From Zasmidium citrigriseum (taxonomy: Eukaryota; Ascomycota; Dothideomycetes; Mycosphaerellales; Mycosphaerellaceae): a DNA stretch of 64,000 nt. Location: the NCBI GenBank assembly GCA_002786025.1, contig NHNW01000019.1, positions 372,001-436,000 on the forward strand. The letters run 5' to 3'. A model generated the notes under the pieces. The model did no database searches and had not been told where the DNA came from. It saw nothing but the letters and a program-made list of their open reading frames with translations. The position numbers and the translations under genes were made by a program. Below, in pieces: positions 32,311-43,472 of this stretch (the stretch's first letter is position 1; the number at the start of each line of letters is the position of its first letter).

Positions 32311-35300
32311 TCAGTCGTGGAGATAGTGGCAGCTGTCGCCTTTCTGACATCGACCATCGTGCCAGAAGCGGCAGACTTTGGTCTTGTAGTTTGGATTCTT
32401 CGCCCTTATCTTCGCCAATTCGGTGTCGTTCTGGCCCTGTCCAGCATTGCCCGCCATGGGCTGCTGTGACTGCTGACCGTAGCCCATCATAGGCGCAGCA
32501 GCGTTCGAAGTGCCGTAGTTGCCCTGCTGATTGGTGGGAGCATTGAGTGATGCCAGAATCGCACCAAGGTCGATGTTTGCAGGTGGTGGGGCTGGTGCGG
32601 AAGCAGGTGGCTGGGCTCCCATGTACGGTTGGTTGTAGAAAGGGGCTGGAGGTTGCGGTTGAGTTGCCTGTGGTGGAGCAACTTTTTGAAGTGAAGCCAA
32701 GATCGAGGCGACATCTGGGTTCATCGGGGCAGCTGAAGCTTGCTGCTGTGGTTGCGGTTGCTGTTGCTTCATGAACGCCGAAAGATCGAAGCCTCCTGGC
32801 GCATTGCTCGGCTGTCCGTACGAATGCTGCTGGGTCTTCTTGGCTTGGGCGCGGGCAATGAACTTTTCCTGCGGAGCAGCGAAATGCTTCACAGGTTCGC
32901 CCTGAGGCTCGTCTTTGTTGATGTCAAAAGGCTCGCGCGGGTTCGGAGGAATCTGACTGGGGTCTGTGTAGAAGACGATGAGATTGTTATTCTCATAGTC
33001 GTCTCGCACCGCACGCTCCGCAGACTCTGGCTGCTGCTCGCCACCGCCGTATGGAGCATAGTTACGATTGCGCTCTTCCGGATCCACAACGCTGAAATCA
33101 ACCAGTGACGGAGCAGTGTACTCCTTCAAGTTGAGCATCTCTTCAGGCGCGTCGTCTTCTTCGTCAATGTCCATCATGTGTGCATGTTGCTTGAGCACAC
33201 GACCTTCGCCACCGACATCTGACATGTCACGCATTTGACTGGAGTCATGACCAATCTCTTCTTGCGGATCATGAGTGAAGTACCGGATCTGAACCAGGTC
33301 TTCGCCAGTCTTGAACGTGACATGCAACTTTCGTCGCTTCTCCTTACGCAGACGCTTCTCACGCTCTTCTGGCGTTTCTGGTGGCAGTTCCTTCTGTGGT
33401 TTGGCAGCTGGCTTCTCTTCCTTGGGCTTCGCGAGGTTGGCCATGGTCTCAGCAAACGAAAATGCCGGCTTGGGTGCGGTGTTGACTTGTCTATTTACAG
33501 GCTTCGCAGCTCCAGCTCCAGCTCTGTCTGCGTTCGAAGTGCCTGGCTTCTTTGCTGCAGATTGCAGGCCCGAGAAGAAGCCCGAAGGCTTGGTTGCAGC
33601 GACCTTGCGGCTCGCAGCTGCATTGAGATTCGTGTTGGTCGATTTCGCCGCCTCGCTGCCCGTAGCACCCTTCTTTGCAACCCCGTTGACCTTAGCTGCT
33701 GGCGTGGTACCATTGGTCTTGTTGGCCAGAGTAGCCACCTTCTTCTGAGCCGATCCCTCTCCTGTGGACGAGGTGGCCGCGCGCTTGACTCCTGCAACAA
33801 CTTCTGGCGCAGCTCGCTTTCCCTGAGAAGCAGCCAGCTTGTTGTCGCTTGGGGCAGTAGACGCAGCAGACGGCTTGCCCGGGACCTCGTCTTCCTTCTT
33901 ATCGGGATTCTCCTTCTTCTTGGCCTCTTCCTCGTCGGCGATTTTGGCATTGGCCAGGATCTTCTTCGCGTAGAATTGAGTCTTGGCATCGGCTCGCTTT
34001 GCGTAGCGAGACAGGACCTTGACAAGGTGAGTCTTTTCGATTTTCTCGGTGGTGAATCTCGTAGACAAGCTTATCGTCTCCAGGATGGCGCGTACCAGGC
34101 CACAATTCGTATCGTCGGCTTTAAATCGGTCGAGGAGCATTTGGTAGCAAACGAACATCAGGGCGCTGTTCTGCGACAGTCTGGGTACACTTCATGTCAG
34201 TTTGGTTATGGTAAAACGGGTAAAAGACGATATGTGAGCGCAGCTCAAGAGCCGCTCGTCAATCATGACTATGGCTGAGGTGAGATATTGGAGTCCAGCA
34301 CTACAGCCAGCTTCAACGCCGCTGTGCTTCGATGTCAAAGGACCACCACACAGCGCATTCATGGTCACATGTAGCCAGTAGACACGAAACATGCCAAATC
34401 GTCCAACGCCTTCCACCCAAAAATGCCCAAATCCACGTGCATTGGCGTCACAAACTGCATGATGTAGTCATTTTTCGTCCGCGCTCGTCAATTTCGATCT
34501 TGTTGCGCTCGTTGCTCGGTGCGCTCGCTGCTCGTTGCTCGTTGCTCGTTGCTCGTGCTCGTGCTCGTTGCTCTCGTTGCTCTCACTGCTCTCGTCGCCG
34601 CCGCCGCCGGCAGATTTCACGTGTCACGTATAAAACAATAAAAAGAAAAGGTTGTACTCACACTTCAACGATGTCACGGTGGCCATGCTTCAAGGCCGTC
34701 TTGAAAGCCACCTCGATCATGTCGCGCTGATCCTTCACCCTGCTCTGCAGAAGAGGAAGCTGGCCAGTCTGCTTCTTGTTCTCTGCGTCCGTCACGTCTT
34801 GCGAGTCTTTCTTCCATCTATCTCTGATGCCCTTGATCAGGTCCCAGAAGTTGACCAGACCCTCCTTGATGGTATCTGTAGACAGCTGCTTGCGCCTGGA
34901 ACGCCAAAGGGCCTTGATCGTGTCGTATTCGACACCCGCTTTGGGATCTCCGGGCCGCTTCGCCGGTAAAGGGGGTTCTTCTTCCTCATCGTCGGTGTAC
35001 TCAGAGTCATCGTCAGATGACGGCTCTTCGGAACTCGTCGAGTCTTGCTCCTGCTTGATTCCAGCTTTACCAGAGGCAGAAGCAGAAGCACTGGCTGATT
35101 TGAGGTCGCTCAACAAAGTCGGGTACTTCTTCTCTTTCTTGATTGACTTTCCAATCTTGGCGAGAGCAGTGGGGTTGCCGGCTGCGGCAGCTCTCAGCTC
35201 TTTGCGAGATCTGCGAGCAGTATAGGCAGGGACAGCACTCCTAGTGAGTCCCATTTCAACGGCCTCTTTGCCCACGTTAACATAGTTGCCCATACGTTCC

Positions 35301-35938
35301 GAGTTGGTCGCACGAGCGAGGTTGTCGAAGTTGACGATTCTGAACATACCAGAATCCGCACCCTTCGGAATGGAGCCAATGAGGTTCTGCTGGTTGACCG
35401 GACGGGCTGGGAGTTGTGTTGAATTTGGCCTGAGTGGGGGCATTTGGCCGAAGGTGTTGTTTGGGTACGCATTGTTGCCGTATGGAGAGCCACCAAAGTT
35501 GGCCTGGGCGTCGCGGTCCAGTGCCTGGGGAACGATAGTGGCATTGAAGTTTTGTCCGTTGCCTGGTTGGGAGAAGAGGGGTTGGTCGTATGGTGACTGG
35601 CGATATGGCTGCTGGAAGCTCTGTTGCTGTTGCTGGTTGGCGTAGTTTTGATATTGGTTCTGGTTGAACGGCACCGGGCTTTGGTTCAACGAGCGGCCGT
35701 AGGGAGATGCCTGGCCAGTGTAGCCCGCATGCGTTGGAGGCACAGACAATTGGTTCGCATTCTGCTGCCAGCCATTGACTGGTGGCAGCTGACCACGTGA
35801 CTGGGATCCATACTCGCTGGCGTTTATGCCCCAGCTAGCATCGTTGAAATTGGAATCGGAGCCACTCTGAAAAAGATTCAGGTTGTCAGGTGCATTGAAC
35901 TGCTGATTGTCCGCAAAGAAATTATTGGTATGATCCAT
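32311..35938 (-). CDS. PNUTS/Ppn1-like PP1 regulatory protein: TFIIS N-domain plus CCCH zinc finger
   Basis: Exons, complement(join(32311..34180,34662..35938)), give 1048 residues. The joint (IVEV|LSQNSALMF) falls inside the TFIIS N-terminal (LW) helical domain at about 335-515, confirming that the two halves are one gene. The N-terminus (1-210) is Asn/Gln-rich. At 706-715 KRRKLHVTFKTGEDLVQIRYF aligns in position and character with the PNUTS segment that carries the PP1-binding RVxF motif (HVTF core). The C-terminus has a single finger C-x7-C-x5-C-x3-H (VCRFWHDGRCQKGDSCHYLH), as in PNUTS. In animals PNUTS, and in fission yeast Ppn1, directs PP1 to RNA polymerase II and Spt5 at termination. 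The order TFIIS-N, RVxF, CCCH supports orthology by architecture. No search was possible. Confidence 0.78.
34181..34661 (-). other. 481-bp intron of the PNUTS-like gene
   Basis: The donor GTGAGT (34661) and acceptor ACCCAG (34181) join two parts of one helical domain in frame. This intron is about five to ten times longer than the others in the window (42-90 bp) and contains the CGAGCAA-type simple repeat at 34504-34609. Confidence 0.7.
34504..34609 (+). repeat. Imperfect GCTCGTT tandem repeat inside an intron
   Basis: About 100 bp of imperfect tandem GCTCGTT/GCTCGT/GCTCTC units, ending in a GCC/CCG triplet run. It lies wholly within the long intron of the PNUTS-like gene. Confidence 0.8.
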
Positions 35939-36869
35939 TGCGAGAGCCCGGCGGCGTGTGACAAGTGTTTGCCGGATCGAGACAAAGAGATGGCCCGTGC
36001 ACGGGCGTGCAGCGAGACAGCGTGCGTGGGCGTGTCAGCTGCGGAGCTCGGCAGAGTTGAAAGTCTAAGGAGGATGACGCTGGCGGGTCTCGCAGCAGAG
36101 ACACACCGAGAGCGCTGAAGCGCAGGCTTGAGTCTCGGCGAGCGCGTGTTTGTTGTTGCTGAGTTGTAGACGTGGCGAGTGGTGTAGCCGTTTGTGTGTG
36201 CCTGTCTGTGTGCAGTTGGCCGAGTTCAGCCAGGCGAGCCCATCCCTGGATCTCCAAGTCCAGCTCTCACGCTGCGGTCAGAGGCGCGGTGCGCACGACT
36301 TAAGATGTCGCTGCCGCTCAACAGAGGTAGTAGTGAAGAGTATACAGAAAACGCGCCCGCGGTGAAGCAGGCCGACGCGGCGGCAGCAGTAGGATGCCAG
36401 GCGTGCAGTCAGAGACACTCAGGTCGTCGCAATTTGCCAACCCTTTGCCACCGACACGCACACCACGAAAACGCCGTCACTGCCTGTCAATCGCTCATCA
36501 CAGTCTCAATTTAGAGGGAAGGAGTGCTTTAAGTAGCGGGCGGAGGTTGGTGATGGGGGGTTGAGGGTAGACGAGGGGGAGGTTGTTGGGTGGTGAAGGA
36601 AGAGAGAGTGAAGCGAGAAGCGGCGGAGGAGGTCTTTGCAGACCACGAGCGACGCGGGAAGAGCCGTCGCCCGACCCGCCGACTCTCCACCAAAGCGGCA
36701 GCGCGTCCCCATTTCATGTGATCTGTCCAGACTGCAAGAACGCCAATTGTCACGAGCCTGTAAATTCACTGTTGTCCTCTTCACCAACGATTCGTTCCAG
36801 GCACAGTCCGCATTTCGATCTTCTCATGCCCTGAGCCAGGGCGCGGCTGGGAAGCAGCCAAACCGCACA
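35939..36869. other. Divergent promoter region, PNUTS-like / SLY1
   Basis: 931 bp between two divergent start codons. Only short overlapping frames, nothing recognisable. Confidence 0.5.
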
Positions 36870-39139
36870 ATGTCGACCTACCAATCCCTTCGAGATCGCC
36901 AGATAGGTTGGTCCTTTCATGCTGCTTGATTTATGATGTATACTTACAATTCTAGCGTCGATCGAGCGCATACTCAATCTCAACCACTCGCCCCAAGAAT
37001 CCTCCGACCTCGCCGAAACCACGACGTCGAGCGGACTCATCCCCAAGTCCACGCCCATTCTCAACTCCGATGGAGAGCCAATTTGGAAAGTCCTCGTCTT
37101 CGATGATTTGGGAAGAGACGTAATTAGTAGCGTGCTTCGCGTGAACGACTTGAGAAGCTGGGGGATCACAATACACCTGTACGTGTTGCTGGTTGTTGCA
37201 ATCGCAGTAAATGCTGAGATGCAAGCAGCAGTCGCTGACCTGCGGCAGAAACATAGAAGGCCAGAGACATCCGATTCCAGATGTGCCTGTTCTGTATCTC
37301 CTTGAGCCCACTGCAGCGAATCTTGAGCGCATCACCAAGGATCTCCAAAATGGACTGTATTCGCCCGCCTACATCAACTTCTTGTCCTCGATACCACGGC
37401 CGTTGTTGGAAGACTTCGCCTCGCAAACTGCTCAGGCAGGAACTTCGGAAAGCATTAGCCAAGTATTCGACCAATACCTAAACTTCATTGTGAGCGAGCC
37501 GAACTTATTCAGCCTTGGAATGGGGAAAGAGACGTACTGGACTATGAACAGCGCTCAAACAAGCGATGAAGACATCGATGCTAACGTGGATCGAATCGTC
37601 AGTGGTCTCTTCAGTGTAGCAGTCACAATGGGTATGAGAGGGTGATCATGATGCAAGAGACATATGTTAACTTGGACTACAGGCACGATACCCATTATTC
37701 GATGCCCCAAGGCTGGAGCCGCCGAGATGATTGCGGCGAAGCTGGATCGAAAGCTACGAGATCATATTCTGAACTCCAAAGACAACCTGTTCTCAGGCAA
37801 TCGTCCATCCACGGCACAGGGAGCACCTTCCTCTTCACGGCCGGTCCTGATTATTGTAGATCGAAACGTCGACTTGGTCCCGATGCTATCACACTCATGG
37901 ACGTATCAATCGCTGATACACGATGTTCTGAGCATGCATCTCAACCGTATCACCGTTGAAACGCCGGCCGACGAGGGAGATCCCACAAAGGGGACTGTCA
38001 AACGAGCCTATGACCTGAACGCGAACGACTTCTTCTGGAATAAGAACGCAGGCATACCATTCCCACAAGTCGCTGAAGACATTGATGCAGAATTGACACG
38101 ATACAAGGACGATGCGGCGGATGTGACGAAGAAGACGGGGGCCAACTCGATTGAGGATCTACAGAACGACACGAGCGCCTCCGCACAGCACCTCAAAGCC
38201 GCGATCACACTTCTACCCGAGCTCCGAGAACGCAAATCGCTTCTGGATATGCACATGAACATTGCGACGGCGCTCTTGAAAGGCATCAAAGACCGTCAGC
38301 TTGATAACTTCTACCAGCTCGAAGAAGACATCAAGAAGCAGACCAAGGCTCAAATGCTGGACTTGATCAACAGTTCAGACAAGGGCAATGAGCCTCATGA
38401 CAAGCTCCGAATCTTCATCATCTGGTTTCTCAGCACAGAGACAGAATTGAAACGATCTGACATGGACTCTTTCGAGGAAGCATTGAAGAAGACCGGTGTC
38501 GACACCACACCTCTCACCTACATTCGACGTGTACGAGAGATCACCCGAATGACCATGATATCTTCGGCGCCTACTCAGCAGACACAACAATCTTCGGCAT
38601 CCAACGACCTGTTTAGAGGATTCAGCTCCATCTCGTCACGACTCACAGACAGATTCAAAGAGGCGGGCCTGGGAGCCAACTTTGACAATCTCATTTCTGG
38701 CGTGAAGAACTTCCTACCAGCCAACAAAGATTTGACACTCACAAAGATCACAGAGAGTCTGATGGATCCTCAGAATGCGTCTACCAGCGCACTGCAGAAG
38801 ACCGAAGGCTTCCTCTATTTCGACCCCCGTTCTGCAAATGCCCGCGGAACGATGCCTCCAAGTGCCAAGGATGCACGAGCTGGAACGCAAGAGAAGCGAG
38901 GCATTGATCCTTCATTTGGCCAGCGAAGACAGGGCTTCAGCGAAGCGATTGTATTCACTGTTGGAGGTGGAAGCATGGACGAGTATGGCAACTTGCAGGA
39001 CTGGGCAAAGCGGACGAGCAGTGGCACAGGCGCGGCTAGCGCCGTCAGCAGGAAGAGGGTCGTTTATGGCAGCACTGAGCTCGTCAGCGCAGCGAGTTTC
39101 TTGCAAGAACTGAGCAGGCTTGGTAAGGAGAGTGCATAG
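36870..39139 (+). CDS. SLY1: SM-family protein Sly1, ER-Golgi SNARE regulator
   Basis: Exons 36870-36906, 36956-37178, 37249-37631 and 37683-39139 encode 699 residues. Boundaries were fixed by protein continuity: [40 protein letters not shown] and [16 protein letters not shown]. Sec1/Munc18 proteins clasp SNARE bundles. Sly1 binds Sed5/syntaxin-5 and promotes fusion at the ER-Golgi step. Diagnostic parts are [31 protein letters not shown] (domain 1), [30 protein letters not shown] (domain 2), and the C-terminal [21 protein letters not shown] with [16 protein letters not shown] (the end of the Sly1 branch). Length fits the fungal family. Confidence 0.95.
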
Positions 39140-39568
39140 ATGGTAATTAATGGAATGCAACGATATACAGAGAACTTGCAGTACCTTGTCCACGTCTTGC
39201 TAGGTATATCTACATTTCTAACTTTTATTCATCGATCGCGGAGGTGACTCCGGCCTTGGCATCTGGAACACTCCCGTCTCTCACAAGTTCGCTGCTTCCG
39301 CTGAGCCCGTGACCGGTCATCGAAGTCGTTCCCTTGCGGAGCGCCATCATCTTCAAGTCCCACCGCCTCACCCCATTCGAACGGGAAGCGCGTACACTGA
39401 GATGACACGGCAGTGGAGTCTCGGCGCGCGCTCTCCATCCTGACCACCCTTCGCCACCCTTTGGGTCTTCGATACCGTTGCGCCTTGGGCAGCCGGTCGC
39501 CCAGTCACGACGTTCTTGTTCTCTTCAGCCGCTCCTTGCATTCTTAACGACCGCATAATTCGCATACC
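39140..39568. other. Intergenic, promoter of the Barentsz-domain gene
   Basis: 429 bp between two genes on the same strand. No feature I can support. Confidence 0.5.
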
Positions 39569-41782
39569 ATGGCGGCTGGACGCTCATTCAAATCGCTTGT
39601 GGGTCGCCGGCGACGTGCCGATGAGGAGGGCGAGGATGAAGAGGGCCCGGTGATGGTGGAGGATTCGCAGAGCGAGGGCTCTGTCCTGAGCGATGGTGAG
39701 GACGACGAGATGGATGCGAGCAGCCTGGGAGGAGACGCTGGGGCGACGGAAGGAGGAGCGGAGGAGACTGAGGCAGCAGCGAACGGAGCCAAGACTGCGG
39801 GCAAGAAGGCCAGGAAGGGCAAGAAGAAGAGCGCAAAGAAGACGGGCAAGGAACAAATGCAGGAGGATGTATCGCAGGCGCCAGTCAGCAGCACTTTCAA
39901 ACCCATGGCTGATACGGAGGCGATAATGAATGGGCTTAATATCGAGGACCAGGCCGCGCAAGACATGGTGGACTTTGAGGACGCGGAGCAGACTGTCTCA
40001 ACCGCAGCTGCCCCTGTCTCTGCTCACAGCACTGGAATGGCACCTGGCAATGGCGAGACCCCTGTGGAGAGGCAGCGTCGAGAGCACGAGGAATATAAGA
40101 GAAAGCGCGACGCGGATCCAGCTTTTATACCCAACCGCGGAGGATTCTTCATGCACGACACTCGCAGCAACCACGGGCAGGGCGCCATGCCGGTCAGAGG
40201 CGCATGGAACTCAAGAGGTCGGGGCAGAGGAGCGAACGTCGGCGGTCCATTCTCACCGGCAAACCAAATGGCGCACGCAGAACGAGCCGCCGAACAAGTC
40301 TGGAAGCATGACCTGCACGATACCATCAACGAGGAACCGACGGGACCCAACAAGCCGGCAGACACCCCACAAGACAACGAAGAATCCAACAGGCTCTTCC
40401 CAAAAACGCAGGGCAACAATCAAAACCAGCCGAGTCGCGTACTGTCCTTCTCGAGCACCACCCTGGTTGGCAAAGTTCAGATTCGGGTCTACCTCCCTGG
40501 TATGAAGGCACCCATCACCTTCTCGGAGGTCCCATGGAAGCAGTACACCCGCCTGCCAGACCACAGGCCACCTCTTCGTCGCGACAAGCCGGTGCGCATC
40601 TCGCTGCCATACCATACTCAGCGCTACATCTTCCCGTCGCCGGACCGATCCTTCATCTTCATTCCTAGGCAGATGAGGCCTAATCAGCAGGGATTCGGAC
40701 GGAATGCATACCAGAGGAGCATTGGCGGATATGGGTACTCAAGCCGCAGAACGAGCATGTACGGTGGAAGCATGTACGCTGCCAGCGTTGCCGCAAGCCG
40801 ACGTTCCTCGTTTGCAAGCAACGCACGAGACACTGCCTTCTCCCCCGTTGGATCGTATACCGGTGCTATGCCGCCAACCAGGCCAGTGGTCAGGCTACCG
40901 CATGGCTCACAATCGCATTACTCGGCATCGAGCACTCCAATGGGACCTCTTTCGGGCCATCAAACCCCTACTGGCATGCAGGTGCACACCTTCCCACTTC
41001 CACAGCAGCCGACGTTCCAGGGAACACCAACGACTACTGTGCATCAGCCAAGACCGCAGAAGGCAATCTCTGTTACTGGCATCGAGTCTCCTGCCGTGCT
41101 GCAGCAAGCGCCTGTTCCAGCGGATATGCAACCGTTCCAGAACCAGCTGCCTGCTCACATGCATGAACAGGTGCCGGCATTCAACCAGGCGCAGCCACCG
41201 CAAGCATACTTCTCGCCTCGCCAACAGTATGCGTACGCTCAACACCAACCGCCATCCGGCACGCCGTTGTCTGGAATCCCTGAGCAAGCCATCCACGCAC
41301 CATCGTTCCAACCACCCATGATGCCGTATGGAGGACCTGGCTACTATCCTCCGTACCAACAGCAAGGCTACTACTATCCACCTGGGCTGCATGGATACCA
41401 GCCGATGCAAATGTACGTCCCTCCACCGCAAGGCTATATGATGTCGCCGCCTGCAGCGCCCATGCCACCGGCATCATCAGGACCGCAACATCCTCCTTCG
41501 CAACCGCAGGAGCCGGAACAGCAATCACAACAGCAGGGGCAACAAGCGCAATCTCAATCGGGGATGGTAGCGCACGAGAGCAATGGTATGGTGTTCTATA
41601 TGCCGGCCTCGGAGGCTCAACAACAATCGCAGGGCGAGACATATCAACCGGCTGAGAGCTTCGTGCCATCATACGCTATGCCTGGGTTGCCGCCGCCAAC
41701 GCCTGCCCCGGAGACGAACTACTACTATCCCTCGCAGATGCAGATGGGCGGTATGCCATACTACCAAACCCAGCAGCAATAG
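39569..41782 (+). CDS. Barentsz/CASC3-domain protein (exon junction complex, eIF4A3-binding)
   Basis: Intronless, 737 residues, start context TACCATGG. The N-terminal 110 residues alternate acidic and Lys-rich runs. The Btz (SELOR) domain lies at about 165-255: RREHEEYKRKRDADPAFIPN, then RGGFFMHDTRSNHGQG, an RGRGRG-rich linker, and VWKHDLHD. The second half is Pro/Gln/Tyr/Met-rich low complexity. In animals Barentsz stabilises RNA-bound eIF4A3-Mago-Y14 at exon junctions and acts in NMD and mRNA localisation. Both eIF4A3-contacting halves (the DPAF...RGGFFMHD part and the WKHD part) are visible. The EJC role is inferred from the family. Confidence 0.85.
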   Translation: MAAGRSFKSLVGRRRRADEEGEDEEGPVMVEDSQSEGSVLSDGEDDEMDASSLGGDAGATEGGAEETEAAANGAKTAGKKARKGKKKSAKKTGKEQMQEDVSQAPVSSTFKPMADTEAIMNGLNIEDQAAQDMVDFEDAEQTVSTAAAPVSAHSTGMAPGNGETPVERQRREHEEYKRKRDADPAFIPNRGGFFMHDTRSNHGQGAMPVRGAWNSRGRGRGANVGGPFSPANQMAHAERAAEQVWKHDLHDTINEEPTGPNKPADTPQDNEESNRLFPKTQGNNQNQPSRVLSFSSTTLVGKVQIRVYLPGMKAPITFSEVPWKQYTRLPDHRPPLRRDKPVRISLPYHTQRYIFPSPDRSFIFIPRQMRPNQQGFGRNAYQRSIGGYGYSSRRTSMYGGSMYAASVAASRRSSFASNARDTAFSPVGSYTGAMPPTRPVVRLPHGSQSHYSASSTPMGPLSGHQTPTGMQVHTFPLPQQPTFQGTPTTTVHQPRPQKAISVTGIESPAVLQQAPVPADMQPFQNQLPAHMHEQVPAFNQAQPPQAYFSPRQQYAYAQHQPPSGTPLSGIPEQAIHAPSFQPPMMPYGGPGYYPPYQQQGYYYPPGLHGYQPMQMYVPPPQGYMMSPPAAPMPPASSGPQHPPSQPQEPEQQSQQQGQQAQSQSGMVAHESNGMVFYMPASEAQQQSQGETYQPAESFVPSYAMPGLPPPTPAPETNYYYPSQMQMGGMPYYQTQQQ

Positions 41783-42743
41783 GGATGGCCCGGTTGCAAG
41801 CAGTGCTCACTGTCACGGCTGCTCTATCACGACCACTTTCACTTTGTTTAGTTTGAGTCTTCACCACAGCCACTCGTGGCTTTCTTTCCTGTTGTTCTGT
41901 TGTTGTGAGGATCTTGATTCTTGGACCTAGCAAGCATGGCGTTTTTACCGGGGAGGGACTGTTTGAGAGCAGACAAAAATTCGGAGTCTTCGTTGGAATA
42001 GGAGAGGGACGAATCACCACCACCACACTACTTTCTGGCTACCCTTCGGCTCATACAAGAACATTTCATACTTCGTTCCGTCTTTGTGTTTTGTGCTTTT
42101 GCTTGATGGCGATGGCGTTGGGTGGGACACTCCTTGGACTGTTGGAGTACGGGACAGTGCGATAGTCATAGTTGTAGTGCTCGTGATGGGAAGAATAGGC
42201 AAGGGAAGAAGAGTAGCGTTTACTAGCAGATACCCGTATTTTCTTCAATGAGGTTCGCTCTGTATCAAGCAAAAAACATATACACCCCTTCCTGTTTCGG
42301 TTGTCCCTTCTCCTCGCAATTCGCCCGACGATGGACGAGCCTGCCAAGTTCGGGCTTCGTCGGGACCTCCTCGTCCTCGTCACATGCAACGACATCATCA
42401 CCACCAGTGAGGCGGCGGACAGGTCAGCACAACATGAGGTTAGACGATTGCTGCGCCCGGCCACACGACATTATCTCACCCTAAGAATAGGTCAGGCAGC
42501 AAACTGACAACAGCACACCCGCACCCGGAGTTCCGCCAGCAAGATTGCTCCTGGTGGTGGCGACGGGCGTTCAGCTGGGTGTTCCTGTGAGGCTACGTTG
42601 CCACGCTGAGGGAAGTATATATATCAGCAACGTCATCTCCTTGGAGTTGTCAGCATGTCGTTTTCGATCTACTGGGCCCCGTTCGAGATACAGATCCTTG
42701 TTCGATGAGAAATCTTCTGGCGACGGATGGGGGCTGTCAACAC
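41783..42743. other. Intergenic with TATA element upstream of the HET-like gene
   Basis: This holds the 3' UTR of the Barentsz-domain gene and the promoter of the next gene. The one clear element is the TATATATAT run at 42616. No other gene is supported. Confidence 0.5.
42616..42624 (+). promoter_or_regulatory. TATA box of the HET-like gene
   Basis: TATATATAT on the plus strand, about 90 bp before the first in-frame ATG (42705) and 128 bp before the preferred ATG (42744). Suitable spacing for a fungal core promoter. Confidence 0.5.
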
Positions 42744-43409
42744 ATGAGTGAATTTACTGTGGACGCCATCCTCGACGGCGATGAAGACGATGATCTCTTG
42801 CTAGCCTCACAACCGAAACACATACGCCAGGACTGCGAATGCCGAATCGTGGAAGCTCCGGTCGAAGAAATCGAAGAAATAGTACACGATGGCGGCATCC
42901 CAATCCTCAACCTCGAACCCAACGGAACCGATAAACTTGGGCTGGTAGCGAAACCTTTCGATGGTTCAGCGAAGTACGTGGTCATCTGGCACCGGCCAGA
43001 TGATGACTTTGCCTCAGCCCAGTATCACACGATAACGACATGCCAACTTATTCGGCTAGCAGATCGCCTAGGTGCGCTCCATCTCAGGGAAGGGGGCGTG
43101 GAAATGTGCTTCTGGATGCAAGCGCTCTGTTCATCAGAAGCGGAAGATGGGGCGCTCAATCTGAAAGACGTCTACGCCAAAGCCTATGCTTTGCTCATCA
43201 TGGACTCAGAATGGTTGGGGTTGCGCCCAACATCGCAACCAACACCTCACGAGTACATCACAAACCTGAAATCGACGTATCCAGATATTGCTCTTGCGAA
43301 GAGGGTATTACTGATTGGTCCCACTGGTTTCCATATCGAGGTGGATGATCGGGACCGCATCGTTGGGGAGGATGCCGAGTCCGACGACATGGATCAAGGG
43401 GAATCTTGA
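42744..43409 (+). CDS. Short HET-domain-like protein, degenerate
   Basis: Intronless, 221 residues from the ATG at 42744. An in-frame ATG at 42705 would add 13 residues. The order of motifs recalls fungal heterokaryon-incompatibility (HET) domains: YVVIWHRPDDDF at the place of the YVAxSHVWxDG motif, TCQLIRLADRLGALH, then FWMQALCSSEAEDG in place of the WxDxLCV motif, and VYAKAYALLIMDSEWLG in place of the YxxADxVLVLDSEL segment. Key HET residues are changed and the downstream part (usually ending RxWTLQE) is missing. It may be a truncated HET relative under different constraint or a decaying copy. Its stop lies 63 bp from the end of the convergent aldolase-like gene. Confidence 0.5.
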   Translation: MSEFTVDAILDGDEDDDLLLASQPKHIRQDCECRIVEAPVEEIEEIVHDGGIPILNLEPNGTDKLGLVAKPFDGSAKYVVIWHRPDDDFASAQYHTITTCQLIRLADRLGALHLREGGVEMCFWMQALCSSEAEDGALNLKDVYAKAYALLIMDSEWLGLRPTSQPTPHEYITNLKSTYPDIALAKRVLLIGPTGFHIEVDDRDRIVGEDAESDDMDQGES

Positions 43410-43472
43410 GGAAAGCGAACTTGATGATTTGCATTGAACTCTTGGTCTCGTAATGGGTTGGGACTCCTCCCC

